Positions 1 to 8,188 of a stretch of 37,205 nucleotides of DNA are shown here, piece by piece. The stretch spans positions 1 through 37,205 of the forward strand of contig CADCAS010000007.1 of NCBI GenBank assembly GCA_902799465.1. The letters are read 5' to 3'. The notes below the pieces were generated by a model, which did no database searches, was not told the DNA's origin, and saw only the letters and a list, made by a program, of their open reading frames with translations. The position numbers were made by a program, and so were the translations under genes. Within the stretch, counting starts at the first letter, position 1. Every line of letters starts with the position of its first letter. This DNA is from an uncultured Eubacteriales bacterium. GTDB lineage: Bacteria > Bacillota > Clostridia > Christensenellales > Aristaeellaceae.

Positions 1-76
1 GCGGGCGGCGCATCGCCGCCCCTGCGCAGCCTGGCCATTTATAATTCCTAATTCCTCATTCCTAATTCCTCATTCG
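1..76. repeat. Intergenic heptad-arm element E1 (partial, cut by window edge)
   Basis: Only the right part is present. Bases 1-25 are a REP-like palindrome (minus strand begins GCAGGGGCGG) almost identical to the two copies in the RAYT gene at 2303 and 2465. A short spacer (gcagcctggccattt) follows, then a pyrimidine arm at 43-75 made of 7-nt units of the type AATTCCT and CATTCCT. The same spacer and arm recur in element E6 near 19880-19930, which supports treating this as one family. It lies upstream of the capA-like gene. Confidence 0.7.
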
Positions 77-169
77 ACAAATCCCCATTGGCCGCAGGAT
101 TAAATAGTTACATAAGATAAACATATTACGGTGAGTTGAAGGAATACCTAAGGCGGAGGAAGCGTATCC

Positions 170-1318
170 ATGAAATTGTTACATAAGCTGTCTGTGCTGC
201 TGCTCGTTTTGTCCCTGCTGGGCGGGGCGGCCCTTTCAGAGGCGGTCAGCCCGGAGGACATCGAGGCCCGGCTGGGGCTGCGGCAGGTGCACATCCGGGC
301 CGTGGGGGATCTGATGATGCACGAAAAGCAGCTCAAGATCGCCAGGCAGGCGGACGGCAGCTACGACTTCCACCAGCAGTACGCGCTGATCGCCGACTCC
401 CTGGCGGACGCCGACTACACCATCGCCAACCTGGAGACCACGGTGGGCAAGGTCGACGGCAAGGGCTATTCAGGCTATCCGCACTTCAACGCCCCGGAGA
501 GCCTGCTGGAGACCATCAGGGACGCGGGGGTGGACTTCCTGACCCTGGCCAACAACCACATGCTGGACCGGGAGGACGCGGGGCTGAAAAAGACTGTGGA
601 ATGGGTGGACAAGTTCGGCTTCGCCCACGGCGGCGCGAACCGCAGCCAGAAGGAAAAGAACACCGCCGTGGTGGCGGACGTCAACGGCGTGCGCATCGGC
701 TTCCTCTGCTACACCGAGGGCACCAACGGGCGGGAGGACAAGTGCTCCTCCAGCGTGGTGAAATACGGCATCAACTACCTGAAAAAGGCCGACGTCGTCA
801 AGGACGTGCAGCGGCTGAAAAAGGCAGGCGCGGAGGTCATCATCGCCATGCCCCACTGGGGAAAGGAATACAAGCGCAAGCCAAGCTCCACCGTCAAGGA
901 GTACGCCCGTAAGCTGGTAGCCGCCGGGGTGGACGTGGTGCTGGGCAGCCATCCCCACGTGGTGCAGCCTATACAGTACATAAAGACCGCCGACGCCAAC
1001 GGCAATTCCCGCATGGGCCTGGTGGCCTACAGCCTGGGCAACTTCATCAGCAACCAGACCGACCAGTACACCGACAGTGGCATCATACTGGACTTCACCC
1101 TCCAGGAGCAGCCCGGCGGCGGCTTCCTGGCCGTGGACGTGGGCGTGATCCCGCTCTACTGCTGGAACCGCGACGGCATGATCCAGACCATCTCCTCCGC
1201 CAAGTACAATCTCAAGCCGCCCCAGGGCATGACCAAGGAGCAGTACGACCGCATGCGGGAGAGCTGCCTGGAGCTGCGCGGACTGCTGGACAAGCGGATA
1301 CCGTTTTTGCTGGGATAG
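170..1318 (+). CDS. CapA-family (PGA_cap) secreted metallophosphatase-like protein
   Basis: 382 residues. The N-terminus is a signal peptide or anchor (about residues 5-24, rich in Leu/Val, ending near ALSEA). The rest matches the CapA/PgsA fold of calcineurin-like metallophosphoesterases: GDLMM near residue 46, NLETTV near 85, ANNHMLDR near 125, HWGKEY near 228, GSHPHVVQP near 258 and YSLGNF near 287. These carry the Asp, Asn and His residues expected to bind metal. Family members take part in poly-gamma-glutamate or capsule formation, but no pgsB, pgsC or capBC partner is in view, so the substrate is unknown. The start is the ATG nine bases after AGGCGGAGGA. It is a single gene, convergent with pyrH. 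Confidence 0.85.
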   Translation: MKLLHKLSVLLLVLSLLGGAALSEAVSPEDIEARLGLRQVHIRAVGDLMMHEKQLKIARQADGSYDFHQQYALIADSLADADYTIANLETTVGKVDGKGYSGYPHFNAPESLLETIRDAGVDFLTLANNHMLDREDAGLKKTVEWVDKFGFAHGGANRSQKEKNTAVVADVNGVRIGFLCYTEGTNGREDKCSSSVVKYGINYLKKADVVKDVQRLKKAGAEVIIAMPHWGKEYKRKPSSTVKEYARKLVAAGVDVVLGSHPHVVQPIQYIKTADANGNSRMGLVAYSLGNFISNQTDQYTDSGIILDFTLQEQPGGGFLAVDVGVIPLYCWNRDGMIQTISSAKYNLKPPQGMTKEQYDRMRESCLELRGLLDKRIPFLLG

Positions 1319-1356
1319 AAAAAGGGGAGCGACGAGAAGTGAACTCGCCGCTCTCC
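1319..1356 (-). terminator. Terminator between convergent capA-like gene and pyrH
   Basis: A hairpin at 1324-1356 pairs GGGGAGCG with CGCTCTCC (one G-T pair), continues after one mismatch with CGAG/CTCG, and has a seven-base loop. Read on the minus strand it is followed by five T (1323-1319), so it is a good intrinsic terminator for pyrH. On the plus strand it is followed only by ATTTCT, so it may stop the capA-like transcript less efficiently. Confidence 0.7.
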
Positions 1357-1371
1357 ATTTCTATGGATAGA

Positions 1372-2091
1372 TTACATGTGTACGACTGTGCCGATGGGCT
1401 CGCCCCTGGCCACGCGGAGGATGTTGTCCAGGTCGTCCATGTTGAAGATGCGGATGCAGGGGAGCTTCTGATCGAGGCAGAGCTGGAAGGCGGAGGTGTC
1501 CATGACCTTGAGGCCGCGCTCGATGGTCTCCTGATAAGTGATGTCCTTGATGAGGGTGGCGGTGGGGTCCTTCCTGGGGTCGGCGGTGTAGACGCCGTCC
1601 ACTGTGGTGCCCTTGAATACCGCGTCGGCGTGGAGCTCCGCCGCCCGCAGGGCCGCGCCGGTGTCGGTGGTGAAGAAGGGATTGCCGGTGCCGCCGGATA
1701 ACAGCACGATGTCGCCCCGCTCCATGGCCGCAATGGCGCGGTCGGCGCGGTACAGATCGGCAAAGCGGGTCATCTCCTGCGCGGTGAACACCGTCGCGCC
1801 GCAGCCCAGGCGGAGGATGGCGTCCTGCACGGCCAGGGCGTTGATGATGGTGGCCAGCATGCCCATCTGGTCGGCCAGCACGGGGTTCATCTCGGCGGTG
1901 AAGCGACCGCGCCAGATGTTGCCGCCGCCCATGACGACGCCCACCTGCACGCCCAGATTGTGAAGGTCTACGATGGCCTTCGCCGCGCGATCCACGCGGG
2001 CCGCGTCAAAGCTGTGGGAGGCGTTGGTTTCGGAGACCTTTTCCGGGGCCAGGGTCTCACCGGACAGCTTCAGTATAATGCGCTTGTACAT
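1372..2091 (-). CDS. pyrH: UMP kinase
   Basis: 239 residues. A bacterial uridylate kinase of the amino-acid kinase fold, phosphorylating UMP to UDP in pyrimidine nucleotide synthesis. Visible motifs are KLSGETL near the N-terminus, GGGNIWRGR for the phosphate-binding loop, LSGGTGNPFFTTDT in the central nucleotide region and TADPRKDP towards the C-terminal half. The ATG at 2091 was chosen because AAAGGACG sits about seven bases upstream and because the family starts MYKRIILKLSG; the reading frame runs eight codons further but without a better site. In most bacteria it follows tsf directly (rpsB-tsf-pyrH-frr). Here a RAYT gene separates it from tsf, and frr is not in the window. Confidence 0.95.
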   Translation of the reverse strand: MYKRIILKLSGETLAPEKVSETNASHSFDAARVDRAAKAIVDLHNLGVQVGVVMGGGNIWRGRFTAEMNPVLADQMGMLATIINALAVQDAILRLGCGATVFTAQEMTRFADLYRADRAIAAMERGDIVLLSGGTGNPFFTTDTGAALRAAELHADAVFKGTTVDGVYTADPRKDPTATLIKDITYQETIERGLKVMDTSAFQLCLDQKLPCIRIFNMDDLDNILRVARGEPIGTVVHM

Positions 2092-2302
2092 GCAATCGTC
2101 CTTTCGTTTGAGCAACTATTATTCTTCTGATACATAGTAACAGTCCTCTTCCCATTTTCCTGGGTTGGCGTCAATATACTCCCAGATTCGCCGATAGTCC
2201 GCTTCATTGCGCACGATATGGTCGTGGAATGACTTTTGCCAGCATGAGACACCAAGTTCTTTACTGACGGCACCTTTATATTGGTTGACCACCGACGAAA
2301 TC

Positions 2303-2328
2303 GTAGGGGCGGCGATGCGCCGCCCGCC
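2303..2328 (+). repeat. REP-like palindrome a, inside the RAYT gene
   Basis: 26 bp starting with the tetranucleotide GTAG, followed by a perfect 8-bp stem (GGGCGGCG / CGCCGCCC) with a three-base loop (ATG). A GTAG or GGAG tetranucleotide next to a GC-rich stem is the known layout of REP sequences recognised by RAYT enzymes. It encodes the GGRRIAAPT segment of the transposase on the opposite strand. Confidence 0.75.
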
Positions 2329-2464
2329 CTTCTCAAGGCTCAGCAGAAGATGGATATGATTGGGCATGACCACATAGTTATCGACATGGACAGCGCCCTT
2401 ATACACATCGTTGATGCGGAGTATCTTTTCTTTCACTGATTTTCCAGCAGGTGTAAGGCAGTCA

Positions 2465-2490
2465 GGCGGGCGGCGCATCGCCGCCCCTAC
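2465..2490 (-). repeat. REP-like palindrome b, inverted copy inside the RAYT gene
   Basis: On the minus strand this is identical over 26 bp to palindrome a at 2303-2328. The two copies therefore form an inverted pair separated by 136 bp, as in bacterial BIME pairs. It encodes AAMRRPPD of the transposase. Confidence 0.75.
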
Positions 2491-2612
2491 ATGCCAAAAG
2501 AGATTTGCTTTCTCTCTCGTACAAATCGTTATGAAATACACGCCGTTTTCATTATAATGTACAGATGAGAGTCTGTTCTGCTTGCGAATAGGAAACTGCT
2601 CCATATTTCATG

Positions 2613-2642
2613 AAAAAGGGAACGCGCGAACACGTTCCCTTT
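2613..2642 (-). terminator. Intrinsic terminator after tsf
   Basis: On the minus strand a perfect 10-bp stem (AAAGGGAACG / CGTTCCCTTT) with an eight-base loop is followed by TTTTTC. It lies twelve bases past the tsf stop codon and just before the RAYT start, so it would end the rpsB-tsf transcript and partly insulate RAYT and pyrH. Confidence 0.75.
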
Positions 2643-2654
2643 CTGTAATTTGAA

Positions 2655-3578
<924 letters not shown>

Positions 3579-3629
3579 GGGAATTACCTCCTGATAATAT
3601 GGTAGGGGAGAGTACGGATACTCAAACAC

Positions 3630-3665
3630 GATTCAGCGGCACCCTTTGGCGGGCGTCGCTGAATC
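3630..3665 (-). other. Hairpin in the rpsB-tsf gap
   Basis: A perfect 9-bp stem (GATTCAGCG / CGCTGAATC) is extended by imperfect GGCACCC/GGGCGTC pairing, giving a near-continuous stem of about 16 bp. No T-tract follows, so it is more likely an attenuating or RNA-processing structure that adjusts the ratio of S2 to EF-Ts than a full terminator. Confidence 0.6.
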
Positions 3666-3676
3666 AAAATGCTATG

Positions 3677-4396
3677 TTATTCAGCAGCCTTGACGGTGTC
3701 GTCCTCGGTCTGCTCGCCCTGCTTGCCCTCCAGCACGGCGTCGGCCAGCTTGCCGGCGATCAGCTTGACAGCGCGGATGGCGTCGTCGTTGCCGGGGATG
3801 ACGTAGTCGATCTCATCGGGGTCGCAGTTGGTGTCGACGATGGCCACGATCGGGATGCCCAGGTTGCGGGCCTCGGCCACGGCGATGCGCTCCTTGCGGG
3901 GGTCGACGATGAACAGAGCGCCGGGGAGCTTCTTCATCTCGCGGATGCCGCCCAGGTTCTTCAAAAGCTTTTCGCGCTCGGCGCACAGCTTGATGACTTC
4001 CTTCTTGGGCAGAACGTCGAACTGGCCGTTCTTCTCCATCGCGTCGATGTCGTTGAGCCGCTTGATGCGGGTCTGCATGGTGCGGAAGTTGGTCAGGGTG
4101 CCGCCCAGCCAGCGATTGTTCACATAGAACATGCCGCAGCGCTTGGCTTCCACCTCGATGGACTCCTGGGCCTGCTTCTTGGTGCCGACGAACAGGATGC
4201 TCTTGCCTTCCATGGCGATGTCGCGCACGAACATGTACGCCTCGTCGATCTTGCGAACGGTCTTCTGCAGGTCGATGATGTAGATGCCGTTGCGCTCGGT
4301 GAAGATGTAGGGAGCCATCTTCGGGTTCCAGCGACGGGTCTGGTGGCCGAAGTGAACGCCGGCCTCCAGCAGCTGCTTCATGGAAATAACTGCCAT
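3677..4396 (-). CDS. rpsB: 30S ribosomal protein S2
   Basis: 239 residues. Ribosomal protein uS2, needed late in 30S assembly and for docking S1. The sequence is canonical from [22 protein letters not shown] through [31 protein letters not shown] and [10 protein letters not shown] to [14 protein letters not shown]. The C-terminal tail is acidic. The start at 4396 is set by AGGAGGAAACCAC immediately upstream; the frame stays open 24 codons further into the leader, which is not expected to be translated. First gene of the rpsB-tsf operon. Confidence 0.97.
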   Translation of the reverse strand: MAVISMKQLLEAGVHFGHQTRRWNPKMAPYIFTERNGIYIIDLQKTVRKIDEAYMFVRDIAMEGKSILFVGTKKQAQESIEVEAKRCGMFYVNNRWLGGTLTNFRTMQTRIKRLNDIDAMEKNGQFDVLPKKEVIKLCAEREKLLKNLGGIREMKKLPGALFIVDPRKERIAVAEARNLGIPIVAIVDTNCDPDEIDYVIPGNDDAIRAVKLIAGKLADAVLEGKQGEQTEDDTVKAAE

Positions 4397-4547
4397 TGTG
4401 GTTTCCTCCTTGTTTTTTCCACCTCCTGCTTCAGCTCCGCGAGGCACCATGAATGGGGCATGCCCCAAACTACGGTCAACCGCCGCGCGAATCGGCAGAA
4501 GTGCGTTATGCCCGAGAATTATAACACAAATGCGGCGGGGGATGCAA
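4397..4547 (-). promoter_or_regulatory. rpsB promoter and about 115-nt leader
   Basis: Minus-strand promoter: TTGCAT at 4547-4542, an 18-bp spacer, then TATAAT at 4523-4518. The predicted transcript starts near 4511 and has a leader of about 115 nt before the S2 start. The leader contains a perfect 14-bp palindrome, TGGGGCATGCCCCA, at 4454-4467. The position would suit autoregulation by S2, but I do not recognise a described leader family. Confidence 0.65.
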
Positions 4548-4582
4548 GATGCTGAGGTTAAGATTTGGAAATATTGGATGAT

Positions 4583-4802
4583 GAAAAAAGGGAAAAGGCA
4601 ATAGGGAAAAGGGAAAAGGGGACGGGGGACGAGGCAACAGGGAACAGGAAACAGGGAGCAGGGAACAGGGAGCAGGGAACAGGGAACAGGAATGGCTCGG
4701 GTACGTAGGAATGATAATGCGTTGCCTGATGGGTGTATATTGAAAAGTGCGCGCGGCAGCCGTTATTCCTTTTCCCTTTTCCCTGTTGCTTTTCCCTTTC
4801 CC
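4583..4802. repeat. Intergenic heptad-arm element E2
   Basis: The left arm (about 4583-4695) is purine-rich with a 7-nt period, first GGGAAAA units and then GGGAACA, GGGAGCA and GGAAACA units. The core is at about 4696-4765. The right arm (about 4766-4802) is the pyrimidine counterpart (TTTTCCC, CCCTGTTG). The core carries GCTGCCGCGCGC on the minus strand (4760-4749), the word shared with E3, E6 and E7 but in inverted orientation. It lies between the divergent rpsB and mazG promoters and has no gene. Confidence 0.75.
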
Positions 4803-4807
4803 ACCCC

Positions 4808-4835
4808 TTGAAACCTAACAAATCTATGCTACAAT
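4808..4835 (+). promoter_or_regulatory. Promoter of the mazG gene
   Basis: TTGAAA at 4808-4813 and TACAAT at 4830-4835 with a 16-bp spacer, about 28 bp before the mazG start codon. It begins directly after the right arm of element E2. Sigma-A type by sequence. Confidence 0.6.
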
Positions 4836-4862
4836 ATCCCCCATAATCGGAGGTGTGAGATC

Positions 4863-6233
4863 ATGGGCAGGATCACGGTTGTGGGCGTGGGCTGGCGAAG
4901 GGGTCAGCTGACGCTGGAGGCGGCTGAGGCGCTGACGGGCGGCGCGCGGGTCGTGCTGCACACGGAGCGCTGCGCGTGCGCCGGGTGGCTGCGGGAGAAG
5001 GGCATCGCGTATGAAGCGCTGGATGGGCTCTACGACGAATATGATGATTTCGACGAGCACGCGGCCGCGGCGGCGGAGGCCGTCTTGCAGGCGGCGCGGG
5101 ACGGCGACGTGGTGTACGGCGTGATGGACGTGCGGGACCGTAGCGTGGTCCGGCTGATGGCGGAGGCCGAAACGCTGCCCGCGGTGCTGGCCGGCCCGCC
5201 CGCGGAGGGGGCGCTGCTGGCGCTTGTCAGCGGGGAGGCCCGGTGTGTTGAGGCGTCGGACTGGGAGGACTTCCACCTGACCGCCCGGGAGCACTGCTTC
5301 GTGCGGGAGATCGACAGCCGGGAGCTGGCCTGCGAGGTGAAGCTGAAGCTGATGGAGGTCTACCCGGAGGAGTCGGTGATCTGGTTCATGGCCGGGGACG
5401 CCGCGCCGGTGAAGCTGCCGCTGTACGCCCTGGACCGCGTGGAGGGCTTCGACCACCGCGCCTGCGCCCTGGTCCCGGCTCAGCGGGACCTTCTGAAGCT
5501 GGAGCGCTACGACGCGGAGCACCTCAACGAGCTGCTCCGGCGTCTGTGCGCGCCCGACGGCTGTCCCTGGGACCGCGTCCAGACCCACGAGAGCCTGCGC
5601 CCCTATATTATAGAAGAAGCCTATGAGGTCATCGACGCCATCGACGAACAGGACCCCGACCACCTCTACGACGAGCTGGGCGACATGCTCTTGCAGGTGG
5701 CGCTGCACGCGGAGATCGGGCGCAAGCACGGCGAGTTCGACATCACCGACGTCACCACCGCCATCTGCCGGAAGATGCTCCACCGACACACCCACGTCTT
5801 CGGCAAGGACCGGGCCGACAACGCCGAGGAGGTGCTGGGCCTGTGGAGCAGGAACAAGATGGCCGAGCGGGGGCAGAAGACCGTCGCCGAGGCCATGCGG
5901 GACATCACCCGAGCCCTGCCCGCCACCCTCCGCGCCGCCAAGGTCGTCAAGCGTGCGGCGGAGGTGGGCGTCCAGCCGGAGAGCGACGACGCGCTGACGG
6001 AGGCCTGCCGACAGGCCATGACGCGGGAGGACGGCCTGGGCGAGGCGCTGTTTGACTTATGCGCGCTTTCAAAGCGCCGTGGCGTGGACCCGGAGCTTGC
6101 GCTGAACGCCGCCACCGCCCGGTTCGTGCAGCGCTTTGCCGCGGCGGAGGCCGAAATGCGGGAAAAGGGGCTGGATTTTGCCGACCTGGACCCCGAAAAG
6201 TTGCGTATTTATTGGGGTTTGGTAAAATTGTGA
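4863..6233 (+). CDS. mazG: YabN-type MazG nucleotide pyrophosphohydrolase
   Basis: 456 residues with two parts. The first ~215 resemble the tetrapyrrole-methylase-like domain of Bacillus YabN (ITVVGVG at the N-terminus, WFMAGD later) but are poorly conserved. The second half is an all-alpha MazG domain: CPWDRVQTHESL near residue 233, the EEAYEV metal-binding glutamates near 250 and DELGDMLLQVALHAEI near 270. MazG hydrolyses NTPs to NMP and pyrophosphate and is thought to clear abnormal nucleotides; the role of the methylase-like part is unknown. GGAGGTG lies about ten bases before the ATG. In Bacillus yabN directly precedes yabO (rqcP); here an HU gene stands between them. Confidence 0.9.
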   Translation: MGRITVVGVGWRRGQLTLEAAEALTGGARVVLHTERCACAGWLREKGIAYEALDGLYDEYDDFDEHAAAAAEAVLQAARDGDVVYGVMDVRDRSVVRLMAEAETLPAVLAGPPAEGALLALVSGEARCVEASDWEDFHLTAREHCFVREIDSRELACEVKLKLMEVYPEESVIWFMAGDAAPVKLPLYALDRVEGFDHRACALVPAQRDLLKLERYDAEHLNELLRRLCAPDGCPWDRVQTHESLRPYIIEEAYEVIDAIDEQDPDHLYDELGDMLLQVALHAEIGRKHGEFDITDVTTAICRKMLHRHTHVFGKDRADNAEEVLGLWSRNKMAERGQKTVAEAMRDITRALPATLRAAKVVKRAAEVGVQPESDDALTEACRQAMTREDGLGEALFDLCALSKRRGVDPELALNAATARFVQRFAAAEAEMREKGLDFADLDPEKLRIYWGLVKL

Positions 6234-6353
6234 GTCATCGCCCGGAAAAGCAGGAATTGAGCGGGCGGGGATTGAATATGTGAAATGTTGCGCCTGAATG
6301 AATCGCATAAATACGCGCGCAATGTGCTTATAATATTTGGAGGTGTTTTGAAC

Positions 6354-6623
6354 ATGAATAAGACCACTCTGATTGCGAAGATCGCTGAGAAGTCCGAACT
6401 GAACCGGAAGCAGGCCGAGGCCGCGCTGAACGCCTTTACCGAGTCCGTGATCGAGGCCCTGAAGGCCGGTGAAAAGGTCCAGATGATGGGCTTTGGCACC
6501 TTTGAGCTCAAGGAACGCGCCGCCCGCATGGGCCGCAACCCCGCCACCGGCGAACCCACCGAGATCGCCGCCAAGCGCATCCCCACCTTCAAGGCGGGCA
6601 AGGGCTTCAAGGACGAGTTCTGA
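6354..6623 (+). CDS. hup: HU-family DNA-binding protein
   Basis: 89 residues, full length for HU. It runs from MNKTTLIAKIAEK through the dimer core (EKVQMMGFGTFELKER) and the DNA-binding beta-arm (GRNPATGEP with the intercalating Pro) to the C-terminal helix KAGKGFKDEF. HU bends DNA and compacts the nucleoid. The ATG at 6354 was chosen because GGAGGTG is eight bases upstream and it is the family's normal N-terminus; the frame stays open upstream. It lies between mazG and rqcP, 120 bp after mazG, so it may be expressed separately at a higher level. Confidence 0.95.
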   Translation: MNKTTLIAKIAEKSELNRKQAEAALNAFTESVIEALKAGEKVQMMGFGTFELKERAARMGRNPATGEPTEIAAKRIPTFKAGKGFKDEF

Positions 6624-6702
6624 TCCACGACGCGGATTTCCAACAAGGGCGGCTTCATTTCGAGGCGGCCCTGTTGTTCGTTTTATAAATGGAGGTAAGC
6701 AT

Positions 6703-7002
6703 ATGAGCAGAAAGGCCATCGAGGCCCGCAAGAGCGTGGAGCGGGTGGAGCCGACCTCGATCCGACTGGACAAGTTTCTGAAGATCTCCCGGATCATCAA
6801 GCGCCGCAGCGTGGCCAACGACGCCTGCTCCACCGGCCACGTCACCGTCAACGGCAAGGAGGCCAAGCCGGGCACCGACGTGCGCGTAGGCGACGTGCTG
6901 GGCATCCGCTTCGGCGAGAAGTACTCCGAATACGAGATACTGTCCATCGCGGAGCACGCCGCGAAGCAGGACGCCGCGGACATGTACCGCGCCCGCGGAT
7001 GA
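6703..7002 (+). CDS. rqcP: S4-domain RNA-binding protein RqcP (YabO)
   Basis: 99 residues. The S4 motif RLDKFLKISRIIKRR (about residues 19-33), VTVNGKEAKPGTDVRVGD and the terminal NMY-like DMY match Bacillus YabO/RqcP closely, with a short extra N-terminus here. RqcP works with RqcH in ribosome-associated quality control, binding the 50S subunit and helping alanine-tail synthesis on stalled chains. GGAGG lies six bases upstream of the ATG. Its stop overlaps the ispDF start in an ATGA, implying translational coupling. Confidence 0.9.
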   Translation: MSRKAIEARKSVERVEPTSIRLDKFLKISRIIKRRSVANDACSTGHVTVNGKEAKPGTDVRVGDVLGIRFGEKYSEYEILSIAEHAAKQDAADMYRARG

Positions 7003-8162
7003 GCGCCTGGGCGGTGATCGTCGCCGCGGGGCGGGGACAGCGCTCGGGGCTTCAGCAAAACAAGGTCTTCTTTGAGATCGACGGGCGCTCGGTGCTGTCC
7101 CGGTGCCTGGACGCCTTCGCGGCCTCCGGACTGGTGGACGGCGCGGCGCTGGTGCTGTCGGAGAGCGACCGGGAGAACTACGACGCGCTCTGTCAAAGGG
7201 AAGGCGCCTGCCCGCTGGTGAAGGCCGTGGTCAACGGCGGCGCGACCCGGCGGGATTCGGTGTACAACGGCTTGAAGGCCCTGCCCGAAGGCGTCGATGT
7301 GGTGGCCATCCACGACGCCGCCCGGCCCTTCGTCAGCCGCGCCGTCATAGAGGCCACCCTGAAATCGGCCCGTGAGCACGGCAGCGGCGTCATCTGCACC
7401 CCGGTGATCGACACCATCAAGCAGATTGACCCCGACGGGCGGGTATCCACCATGGACCGGAGCACCCTCCGCGCGGTGCAGACGCCACAGAGCTTTCGAT
7501 ATAAGGATATACTGGCCGCCCACGAACGGGCGCGGGCCGAGGGCGTGGAGGTCACCGACGACGCCATGCTCTACGAGCGCTACTGCGGCGGCCTTCGCCT
7601 GGTGACGGCGGAGGGTGCGGAGAGGAACGTGAAATTGACCACCAAGGCGGATTTTGAGGCCCTGACGCCCCGGCTGCCCGCGCTGCGGGTGGGGCAGGGC
7701 TACGACGCCCACCGGCTCGCGGAGGGGCGCAAGCTCATATTATGCGGCGTGGAGGTGCCCCACAACCGGGGACTGGACGGCCACTCCGACGCGGACGTGG
7801 CGGTGCACGCTCTGATGGACGCCCTGCTGGGCGCGGCGGGCCTGGGCGACATCGGACGGCACTTCCCGGACAGCGACCCGGCCTACAAGGGCATATCGTC
7901 CATGAAGCTGCTGGACCATGTGGTGGGACTGCTGGCGGATAAGGGCTGGCGGACCGTCAACGCCGACGTGACCATCGTGGCCCAGAAGCCCAGGCTGGCG
8001 GCATACATCCCACAAATGCGGGAAAACCTCGCCGCTGCCCTGCACACCGATGCCGTCAACGTCAAGGCCACCACCACCGAGCGCATGGGCTTCGAGGGGG
8101 AGGAGCTGGGTATATCGGCGCAGGCGGTGTGCCTGATTGAGAAAGGCATTGGGCATTCGTGA
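6999..8162 (+). CDS. ispDF: Bifunctional IspD/IspF of the MEP isoprenoid pathway
   Basis: 387 residues, a fusion. Residues 1 to about 225 are IspD (MEP cytidylyltransferase): VAAGRGQRSG with the CTP-binding loop, then AIHDAARPFVS, TPVIDTIK and RAVQTPQSF. From about residue 228 it is IspF (MEcPP synthase): VGQGYDAHRL supplies the Asp and His zinc ligands, GLDGHSDADVAVHAL the third, followed by GDIGRHFPDSDP and KATTTERMGF. IspD and IspF catalyse the third and fifth steps of the pathway; IspE, between them, is not in this window. The gene overlaps rqcP by ATGA. Confidence 0.95.
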   Translation: MSAWAVIVAAGRGQRSGLQQNKVFFEIDGRSVLSRCLDAFAASGLVDGAALVLSESDRENYDALCQREGACPLVKAVVNGGATRRDSVYNGLKALPEGVDVVAIHDAARPFVSRAVIEATLKSAREHGSGVICTPVIDTIKQIDPDGRVSTMDRSTLRAVQTPQSFRYKDILAAHERARAEGVEVTDDAMLYERYCGGLRLVTAEGAERNVKLTTKADFEALTPRLPALRVGQGYDAHRLAEGRKLILCGVEVPHNRGLDGHSDADVAVHALMDALLGAAGLGDIGRHFPDSDPAYKGISSMKLLDHVVGLLADKGWRTVNADVTIVAQKPRLAAYIPQMRENLAAALHTDAVNVKATTTERMGFEGEELGISAQAVCLIEKGIGHS

Positions 8163-8188
8163 TATCTACAGAAACAGGAGACAAAACA

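Larger units (their letters stand above)
2119..2604 (-). mobile_element. REP-associated tyrosine transposase (RAYT, Y1_Tnp family)
   Basis: 161 residues, complete. The family hallmarks are NGVYFITICTREK near the N-terminus, the metal-binding HUH pair in VVMPNHIHLLL, VNQYKGAVSKELG (a candidate region for the catalytic tyrosine, not assigned with certainty) and QKSFHDHIVRNEADY followed by IDANPGKW. Such enzymes are IS200/IS605-like single-strand transposases domesticated to act on REP palindromes. Two identical 26-bp REP-like palindromes lie inside the coding sequence (2303-2328 and 2465-2490) and encode parts of the protein (GGRRIAAPT and AAMRRPPD). No good ribosome binding site is seen before the ATG. 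The gene sits between tsf and pyrH, whose usual contiguity it breaks. Confidence 0.9.

Noticed and set aside
470..958. Long open frames antisense to or out of phase with real genes, here and throughout
   Set aside because: High GC at third positions leaves shadow frames open. Their proteins are Ala/Gly/Arg/His-rich with no motif, and each overlaps a well-supported gene.
4583..4695. CRISPR-like array in the repeated GGGAACA tract
   Set aside because: The units are 7 nt with no spacers, and no cas gene is nearby.
4558..4821. Open frame on the minus strand across element E2, and similar short frames across E4 and E5
   Set aside because: They are translations of 7-nt repeats (low-complexity Phe/Pro/Leu or Lys/Gly strings) without a ribosome binding site.
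6329..6334. TATAAT just upstream of the HU gene
   Set aside because: There is no -35 box at 16-18 bp, and the implied transcription start would fall inside the ribosome binding site (6339-6345), so it is unlikely to be the HU promoter.
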